A stretch of 64,000 nucleotides of DNA from Brachypodium distachyon. Its lineage: Eukaryota; Streptophyta; Magnoliopsida; Poales; Poaceae. Made by a program: the position numbers and the translations under genes. Positions 57,174 to 64,000 of this stretch are shown here, in pieces. The DNA lies in assembly GCF_000005505.3 (NCBI RefSeq), contig NC_016133.3:32202737-32266736 (forward strand), read 5' to 3'. The notes beneath the pieces were generated by a model. The model ran no database searches. It was not told the origin of the DNA and saw only the letters and a list, made by a program, of their open reading frames with translations. How positions within the stretch are numbered: position 1 is the stretch's first letter; each line of letters opens with the position of its first letter.

Positions 57174-58524
57174 AAAAAAGAGAGCGAAAGAATCTTCACT
57201 GCTGCTGGGAAAGATATAAAGCTTCACCGTTCGAAGAAAAGGAAAAAAACGAACAAGTCAGAGAAGAGAGAACAATCCAGTACAGCAGCAGTTGTCACTC
57301 GGCAGTGTTTTTTGTTTTTGTTTCTTGGGAGCACTTCGCAGAGCTCATAATTGCAAGCCAGCCAACCGAGAGTTTGTGTTTGCGCACAGAACATAACAGA
57401 AACCATCCACTCCATCAGAGCTCAAACAAGGAGAACCCGGTGCCTTTTGTCTAGGCAGGGGCCTCAAACATCGATCTGGCGACTGGTAGGTTATGACAGG
57501 CGGGTCCAAGCAGGCCATGGCTTGTTGTACTGCTGCACAGCTCAGTCAGACGGGGCAAGACGTGCCTCATTTGACCGAACCGCTGAAGGCACTGAAGATC
57601 AGCAGTAATAAACCCCGTGAATATCATTGCATGTTAGTACTGTTTTGTTTGAAGGACTCCGCTACGACGAATGTGAACTCGGCGCTACCTTTACCCTGTG
57701 AACCGGTCTGCAAGCTCTTTTAGCGCGGTTTCAAGTGATCCTAAGCGGTGCTCATGTAGCCGTCGTGTCTGATCTTCCCATGAACCGGACAAACTCATGA
57801 TGGGGGTATGTTTCAACCACTATCCTAGAGTGGACAAAGCGGTGGAGACGTGGAGGGATGTCTCAACAACTCTAATATACCCATAGATACTTAACTTGGT
57901 TTTACCACACCAAGGGAGTCGAATCTATGTGCTTAACGTAATCTCATCCCGTTATGGATTTGTTGTGCCCATAGACACGAACTGAAGCTAGGGAAAAGCC
58001 TTCACACGAGAAACGCATGCTTGCAAGCCAAAAATTTGACATCAACTGTCTTGTCTCTCCTTAAGGCTTTTAGAAAATTCTAAGAACACAGTGGTCAATG
58101 AGATTTAACAAAATCGAGGTAAACCACATTTTGTTTACTTTGCATACAGCGTTAGTAAACTATTAGTGTAACTATCTTCTCTTTCTTGGTTTTTTAAAGA
58201 CAAGTGGTACAAAATCGAAACCATCACGAGCGTAGAAGCATCTTCTGCAACAAACAACCACTCCTTACTGAGCCGAGCCAAGGAAACTCCAACTCTTTCC
58301 TCCCCATTCCTCTCGACGGAGACAAGCTCGCCCCTTTTTCCTCTCCCAGATCCCCCACCCCAGCACCGCTCCGTTCCACCGCCCCCACCATCAATCCCCT
58401 CTTCTCGCCGCCATCCACGTCCTCTATCCTCCCCGCCCCGTAAATCCGCAATTCGCCAAGGGCCCTCGCCCGGCGGCAGAGGCGTTGGGGGGCCGGCCGG
58501 CGCGCTCGCGAATCCCGGGCAGCC
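57174..58524. other. Intergenic and promoter side of the DUF641 gene
   Basis: No coding region supported up to 58524. The part from about 58260 is pyrimidine- and C-rich with cccaccccagcaccgc-like sequence, typical of a grass 5' leader. A clear TATA box was not identified. Confidence 0.45.
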
Positions 58525-59889
58525 ATGCTCCAGAAGTTCGCTCTCGCGTTCAAGACCAAGACCATCGAGTTCTTCGCCGAGGAGGAGGAGGACGAGTATG
58601 CGGCGGCGGGGGAGGGCGGGGTCCTCGCTGGCCAACGGGTGGTTGTGCTGAAGCCCGACCCGCAGAACCCTAGCCCTGTCGTCGGCGGGGAAGGGGATGG
58701 GGAGGGCGTGCTTGCGTCCAGCGAGGATGCGGCCGTAGAGGCGGCGCTCGCGACGGCGTCGTTGTTCCAGGCGGCGTACCTGCACCTGCAAGCGGCGCAC
58801 TCGCCGTTCCTGCCGGACGCCGCGGCGGCGGCGGACGCCCTTGCTGTTTCGCACCTCCGGAGGCTGTCCGAGCTAAAGCGGCTCGCGTCGGGCGCGCCGG
58901 CAGAGGGGGATGGGCCCCTCACGGCCCACCTCGAGGACCAGGTGCGCGAGAACCAGGCGCTGCTGCGGTCGTTCGACGCCGTGGTGAATCGCCTCCAGGC
59001 CGCGCTCGACGCCAAGGACACCGCGGCCGCCGCTCTTCGCTGGGAGCACGCGGCGCTGGCGGACGGCAACGCGCGCCTCGCTGGGCGCCTCGACCGCGCC
59101 CTCGCGCCACAGCCGGGCGCAGGTGGCGGCGACGCCTTGGGTGCCATGCTGTCCGCGAGCGTCTTCGACTCCGTCCTACGCGATGCTCTCCGCGTCGCCC
59201 ACCGCTTCACCCGTGCGCTCGCCGAGCTCCTCAGATGTGCTGGATGGGACCTGACTAACGCCGCAGCAGCTGCCTACCCTGGTATTGCCTACTCCAAGCA
59301 TGGCCATTGCCGCTACGCCCTTCTGTCCCGTGTCTGCCTGTCCATGTTTGACGGCTTCGACTCCTACCAATTCGGTGCCGCAAGTGATGATGGTGGAGCC
59401 CTTGAAGGGATTGAGCTCGCAATTCGCAGGAATGAATCATTGCAGCAATTCATTGAGCACTCTGATACAGACCCCATCGAGCTCATGCATTCAAGCCCTG
59501 ACTGTGAATTCGCCCAATTTTGCGATCGGAAGTACAAACAGCTTATCCATCCAGGCATTGAGTCTTCATTGTTTGGGAATTCAGAATGCGGGGCATTGCC
59601 AGTGTTGGCTGCAGCAGGTCCTCTCTATGAGCTGTTCATCACAATGGCAAGCTCAATATGGACACTCCACAGGTTGGCCTGGGCGTATGACCCAGCAGTC
59701 GGCATATTCCAGGTTAGCCGAGGCACAGAGTACTCGTCGGTTTACATGGAGAGCATCGTGCGTCCGAATACATTTTCAGCAAGCAAAGAGGTCGGGAAGA
59801 CGGTGCGTCCAAAGGTCGGGTTCACCGTGGTGCCGGGCTTCCGGCTTGGCGGGACGGTGCTCCAATGTCGGGTGTACTTAGAGCCCTAG
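58525..59889 (+). CDS. DUF641 family protein (GIL1/IRKI/UNE1-like), 454 aa, single exon
   Basis: Intact intronless frame, ATG 58525-58527 (context gcagccATGc) to TAG at 59889. The N-terminus MLQKFALAFKTKTIEFFAEE is the family signature. The DUF641 region spans about 70-190 (EDAAVEAALATASLFQAAYL; LEDQVRENQALLRSFDAVVN), predicted helical coiled coil. The conserved C-terminal half runs about 300-450 (FAQFCDRKYKQLIHPGIESS; WTLHRLAWAYDPAVGIFQVS; EYSSVYMESIVRP; KVGFTVVPGFRLGGTVLQCR). The Arabidopsis family includes GIL1 (gravitropism in light), IRKI (interactor of receptor kinase IRK) and UNE1; start and length (454 aa) fit the UNE1-like branch best. Biochemical role unknown, probably a cytosolic scaffold. 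GC-rich 5' third and AT-richer 3' third, the usual gradient of grass genes. Confidence 0.93.
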   Translation: MLQKFALAFKTKTIEFFAEEEEDEYAAAGEGGVLAGQRVVVLKPDPQNPSPVVGGEGDGEGVLASSEDAAVEAALATASLFQAAYLHLQAAHSPFLPDAAAAADALAVSHLRRLSELKRLASGAPAEGDGPLTAHLEDQVRENQALLRSFDAVVNRLQAALDAKDTAAAALRWEHAALADGNARLAGRLDRALAPQPGAGGGDALGAMLSASVFDSVLRDALRVAHRFTRALAELLRCAGWDLTNAAAAAYPGIAYSKHGHCRYALLSRVCLSMFDGFDSYQFGAASDDGGALEGIELAIRRNESLQQFIEHSDTDPIELMHSSPDCEFAQFCDRKYKQLIHPGIESSLFGNSECGALPVLAAAGPLYELFITMASSIWTLHRLAWAYDPAVGIFQVSRGTEYSSVYMESIVRPNTFSASKEVGKTVRPKVGFTVVPGFRLGGTVLQCRVYLEP

Positions 59890-62015
59890 GTTGTGGTAAC
59901 GAAGGAATTATAGATTCAAATGAAATAATATAGTCAAAAAGAAACTGTACATTTGGGAAACGAAAGGAGGCGTTGTAAAGGCGATCAAAGATCAGAGAGC
60001 CAAAGATAACCTCTCAGAATCAAAGTTGCTACTCGATGAGGAGTACAGATAAAGCTATTTATCTTTTTTGTTTTGGTTTTGGCTTGTGTAAAAGGGGAGC
60101 GTTCGTGATTTGTAGTGTTGTTGTACAAAGGTCGTCAGATTTCTAGAGTTGCGTTCTAACATTGTGAGAGCGTTACTGTTCTTTTTTCCGAAGCATCATA
60201 CTCCGTAGGTAATTTACCTGTCTGCAGTCCGATTCGTCTTGTGAATGTGTATATGTACATCATCAGTAGAAGAATGCTGGTGGGGGATATTGCATTCTGT
60301 CGTCTGTGAAATGTTTACCTTGCCATTTACTCTCAGCTTGTTCATCTGTCAGCATTTTGTTCAAGGACAACACTGCTGCTTTGTAATGCAACTGCTGTTA
60401 CGTAATGACACTGTCTTTCTTTTTAGCACATGCTTAATGAATGCGTGCTCAAATCAGTCGCGATCCCCGATTCGGTCGGTACAGAACGCACTTTCTGCCT
60501 TCAGTATTGAGTTCCATGCAATCTAAAAGCTACTTCAACATTCACATATGCATGTCCAATCTCTTGTACATTTACAGACATATATACTCGAGATCAGGGG
60601 GTTCAGGCTTCATTTCGGCCAAGCGAAGCGACCCACGCTTTCTGCGCCCCTTCACCGCATCATGCCTGATTTCTCACGAGAAAGTGTGCCATCATTCGTT
60701 CAGCTGTTGGCATTTCGGAGCTATTCGTCCTTTTTGCCTATTTCTCCATCCTCGCTGTTCCCTCCGATCTTTTCCATTGAAAACGTTCCGTGCTCTTGCA
60801 GCTAGCCCTGCTTCTGCTCGGCGTGCATTAATTAACTCCTAGGCAACTAGCAGCAGCAACACCCACCGGTGTGCTGTGCGGCGCCTCATCACTTGATGAT
60901 GATGATGACGCCGATGATGAGCAACGGACGGTCAACTGAAAATACCAATCCCGGAAGCAAAGGAACTCCAGCTTGTCACGCACCTACGCAGGCCGCGGGA
61001 TGGCGTGACCACATGTCTTTTTCCCGTCTCTTCTTCGGATCCATCCATCCAGTGGGGCTGCTGCGCTTGTTCGTTGCGTCTGGTTTAGTCTAGCTGAGGA
61101 GTGGAGAGCTGGCAGACGGTTGTGTGCTGTGCGTGCTTCTCGCTTCGCTTGCTAGTAGCTAGTACCTTTTGGGTTTTATTTTTTTCCTGCATCGCCATGA
61201 TAAGAAACTGCGTTCCTGATTCTTGTCGTGCTTCATCTGCTTGCCCAGGTGACAGCGCGGCCGCGGGGGGTCGCGTGCTACGCTACTGATTCCCCTCCTG
61301 GCCTGGCCCCCCGTTCTTCTCGCCTCCTCCGAAGGCGAGCATATTTTGGTCATCTGCGTGTCTGCGGGCTGTGGCAGTCCTCTCCTCTCAATCGTGGTAA
61401 ATGGATAATGCTGCCGCTGGGATCAGAACTTGTACCGCTGGCATGCAGCTCTCAATGGCTTACTACTGGGAAGCAGTGCGTAGAGAAAGTTAGAAATACT
61501 GGCACCGTCCGACCGAGTACAAGAACTTCAGATCAGATTCATTCCGTCCCAGTGCTTTAGAAACCAAAGATACGCCTTTGAAAAAAAGCAAGGTAAATAT
61601 TTATCTATTTCGGGACTTAGCAGATCGAATGTACCGAAACACACATCACCAGTTATTAGAGAAATAGCAGTTACCGAACCCAAGCGATCCGAACTCGGTT
61701 TTCGATTTTGGGCCGAAAAATAGGCTAAACTACATATCGAAAACCTAATTCGGGTCACCGAATCCCTTCGTTTCCGCGCACTGTATGTAGCGTTCGTAGG
61801 GGGCTTTTCGGATCCTACTCCAAACTCTCCTCTGCCACCCACCCCGTTTTCGGCGAGCATCCCCTTCAAAATGCCCCCCCCCACCCCCCCATCTCCCCCA
61901 CCGCTCGCCGCGCGCGTCTGGCCGTCCTTCCTTGCAGCCGCGGAAACCCTACCGGCGGCCGGATCACCATCGCCGAGGAAGAAGCCTGGTGCTGCCAGTC
62001 TGAGGATGCCCACAA
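59890..62015. other. 3' flank of DUF641 gene and intergenic DNA
   Basis: The first few hundred bases are probably 3' UTR (possible signal aataata at about 59926). Beyond that no coding region was supported. At about 61683 a gatccgaactcggtt motif recurs in direct orientation at about 62718, bracketing the unknown reading frame between. Confidence 0.45.
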
Positions 62016-62503
62016 GTGGGGAAGTGGGCTGACCACAGAGACCGCGCGGCCAAGCTACATCGCCGCTACAATGCCGTCGGGGAGGGGAGCTCGAGCAGCG
62101 TCCACCCCACGCCGGTGAGGGAGTGGCTCCACCCTCCTCTTCTTCCTCCTCCGATTCGTCGGTGGAGATCGTCGGTAGCGCGCCGGCGAGGAGGGTTTCG
62201 TCCCCGAGGACGGCGGGGGCAAGATGGAGGGGAACGAGGTCGGCGTTGGCGAAGGCAGCGGCGGTGGCAGAGGACGAGGGGTTCGACCTTGAGGACATCG
62301 CGCACGCGAAGGAGGCGTCGAAGCTCTTCATCGCCGAAGACGACGTGCGCCGGCTCGCCAGGGAGGAGAGGATGCTCACGGTGGCCTACGACCTCTCCAA
62401 GGCGGCTACCGTGCCTCTGGTGAGGGCAGCTCCCCCGGTCATCGTCCTCTCGGACGATGAGGAGGAAGCATTCCGGCGAGGGGACGGGTGCTTGCTCCTC
62501 TAA
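62016..62503 (+). pseudogene. Possible frameshifted small gene, unknown
   Basis: Two overlapping plus-strand frames could be one broken gene. The first (from 62016) reads GKWADHRDRAAKLHRRYNAV, then EGSSSSVHPTPVREWLHPP. The second reads SSSSDSSVEIVGSAPARR, then DEGFDLEDIAHAKEASKLFI, AEDDVRRLAREERMLTVAYD and PPVIVLSDDEEEAF, with a stop at 62503. The second frame lacks an ATG at its start. Acidic and Ser-rich with one probable helix; no family recognised. Direct repeats of gatccgaactcggtt about 1 kb apart suggest it may belong to a mobile element. Confidence 0.35.
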
Positions 62504-63436
62504 TTTAGTTAACTTTTGGTAAATGTCGAACTAGTAGATGTAAATGAACTACGCATGTGGACAAACGAACTGCGATGATCTGCGATGTTGATGGAATGCG
62601 AAGAATCAGCCTCCTATTTATATGAATTTCGCGCGAAGTTTTGAATTTGTGTTTTGTTCGATTTTGGTTTTCAGGTTCTGCAGGAAGACAGTCGGTACCG
62701 AATTTTAGAATTCAGTTGATCCGAACTCGGTTAGTTTGGGTCGCTCGGTTTCGATAACGGCTAGAGTTGCTCTTGACCACAAGAAGGCCCGGAGAAGTAG
62801 ATATGTTTGGTCGCACGGTCAAAAAAATGTTCTGGACGCAGGAGGGGTTTGATAGGTTGTTTATTTTTGCTTTTGCTGCCTCGGGATTTCCTGGTGTCCT
62901 TTGCCCGGGCTCTCGGTCGGGAACAACAGGGTATCGTATTGTATTTTCTTTTTCTCGATCAACACCATTACAGATATATTAATTGATAGTGCATTTGTTC
63001 GGTAGAAACATGCCCGAATGAAGTCCTGCACTTGCTGACTCAAGTAAGGTCGGCACCATGTACAGATTACAGGATAGCTAAACACTGACGAATGCTTAAA
63101 CTTCTATACGAAATCATTGGTTAAAGGTCAACGAATGATAAAAGAAACCAATGACAGGCTACCTGCAAGGGAAGGTACTCCTACATCTGAGAAACAAAAA
63201 TAAGGCCCGCAGGCCGGCCTGTAGTTAACCCAGCCCACGTCCGCACTCATCGCAGCTCACCGAGCCGTCGCTGTAGCTTTCACCCTCCATCTAGTCATAT
63301 CTCTCCCTCCCTTGTCGTCTCCTCGTCGTTGTGCACGCCTCTAGCAACATCAGCTCTAGCCGCAGCCCAATGCTGTAAAAAAAAAAAAGCTCTAGCCGCA
63401 GCCCACCACCACCAGAGAAGTAGCACGTGTTAGGTA
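62504..63436. other. Intergenic, no gene recognised
   Basis: No supported coding region. It contains the second gatccgaactcggtt copy (about 62718) and an A run at about 63377. Confidence 0.4.
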
Positions 63437-63547
63437 CTCACTCCGATTCATATTAATGTCAAAAAATTACATGTATTTAAACGTTTTTAGGAATAGATAC
63501 ATTCATATTTGGGCAAATTCAAAACAATTAATATGGGTCGGAGGGAG
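63437..63547. mobile_element. Stowaway MITE
   Basis: Starts CTCACTCCGATTCATATTAA after TA (63435-63436) and ends aattaatatgggtcggaggg plus ag, with the internal motif tacatgtatttaaacg...atagatacattcatatttgg. 111 bp. The right-hand TA has mutated (tt). Confidence 0.75.
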
Positions 63548-63623
63548 TTTAAAACAACATGTTCTCAAAAAAAAAAGGTACAATACAACATTAAGTTGAA
63601 CATTAACATGCACAAATCGTCTT

Positions 63624-63902
63624 CTTTATTAGGACACATAATACAGACGTAGACGCTCACAAATATGCACGCACACTTATCCCTATGAGTGCATGCACAC
63701 ACACACTACCGCTGTGAGCATATCAAAGAAACTGGTCAGGCACATCATCTTGAGATGGACGAAGGCGTAACTGAGGGATACGTCACTTCCATTGAAAACA
63801 CAACGCCGGTTAATCCCTGGAATAAATCCAGGGAGATGCAAGCACCCACACCAAGTCAGAGATTTCAAACTGAGTGAACCAACCACCTGAGCTACGCTCA
63901 CT
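63624..63902 (-). mobile_element. tRNA-derived SINE, minus strand, with 7-bp target duplication
   Basis: On the minus strand the 5' end reads gtgagcgTAGCTCAGGTGGTTGG (A-box-like, 63879-63894). The expected B-box region is worn. The body contains ggatttattccaggga and the element ends ...gtgtcctaataaag. It is flanked by TCGTCTT at 63617-63623 and 63903-63909. The matching stretch 63908-63965 outside it (agggagatgcaagcgcccac, then accaagtcagaga) is a partial copy of its own interior in the same orientation, suggesting insertion into or next to an older relative. Confidence 0.65.
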
Positions 63903-64000
63903 TCGTCTTTAGGGAGATGCAAGCGCCCACACCAAGTCAGAGACTTGTACACGATGACTTAGCCCATCAATGAAAATGCACCTAAATTGCCTAATTGAAG

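Noticed and set aside
61528..62379. Minus-strand open frame of 283 codons
   Set aside because: Composition is Ser/Arg/Ala low-complexity, it overlaps the plus-strand candidate and has no recognisable domain or promoter.

Overview
This 64 kb window is nuclear DNA of a pooid grass, most likely Triticeae (wheat, Aegilops, barley or rye type). The evidence is many Stowaway MITEs with CTCCCTCCG ends, nested Ty3/gypsy LTR retrotransposons with TGTCG...CGACA LTRs, grass SINEs, and spliced plant genes whose exons can be read through. No bacterial-type operons, CRISPR arrays or rRNA genes were seen.

Host genes. (1) 30-2231, minus: a complete nine-exon VAP27-type ER membrane protein (274 aa). (2) 7905-8240, minus: an intronless 111-aa protein with a signal peptide and one membrane segment, function unknown, with a TATA box about 140 bp upstream. 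(3) 11869-19795, minus: a complete thirteen-exon J-domain protein of the DNAJC11/OWL1 type (540 aa), carrying a hAT element, a Stowaway MITE and a foldback repeat in its 1.8-kb second intron. (4) 58525-59889, plus: an intronless 454-aa DUF641 protein of the GIL1/IRKI/UNE1 family. Exon phases of genes 1 and 3 were checked by hand and sum to uninterrupted reading frames.

Transposon nest, about 20.7-54.1 kb. Gypsy element A (20910-48691, target duplication ACATT) landed in what looks like a PIF/Harbinger remnant. A second, related element B (35051-47468, duplication CCCCG) landed in the gag gene of A. A 3.2-kb LTR-like element C (29209-32453, duplication CTCGG) landed in the pol of A. A 350-bp piece of plastid rpoB sits in the RNase H region of A. 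A and B read gag-PR-RT-RH-INT on the minus strand, and each also carries a long plus-strand antisense gene (Transposase_28 / 'putative gypsy type transposon' type) with intron-like gaps. A separate truncated gypsy element D (about 48945-54072) follows, lacking integrase. All pol copies are broken.

Flanks. A tRNA-derived SINE with 15-bp target duplications (5655-5880), a Harbinger-type element with TTA duplications (6491-7063) and a solo LTR related to A (10597-11395) lie among the left-hand genes. At 55.56-57.17 kb an element with inverted ends of roughly 250 bp carries a decayed C-terminal fragment of a plant carboxylesterase, as a Pack-MULE would. A second SINE and a Stowaway MITE close the window. 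The main interest lies in the layered insertions, the captured gene pieces and the antisense retrotransposon genes; no host system of new type was found.
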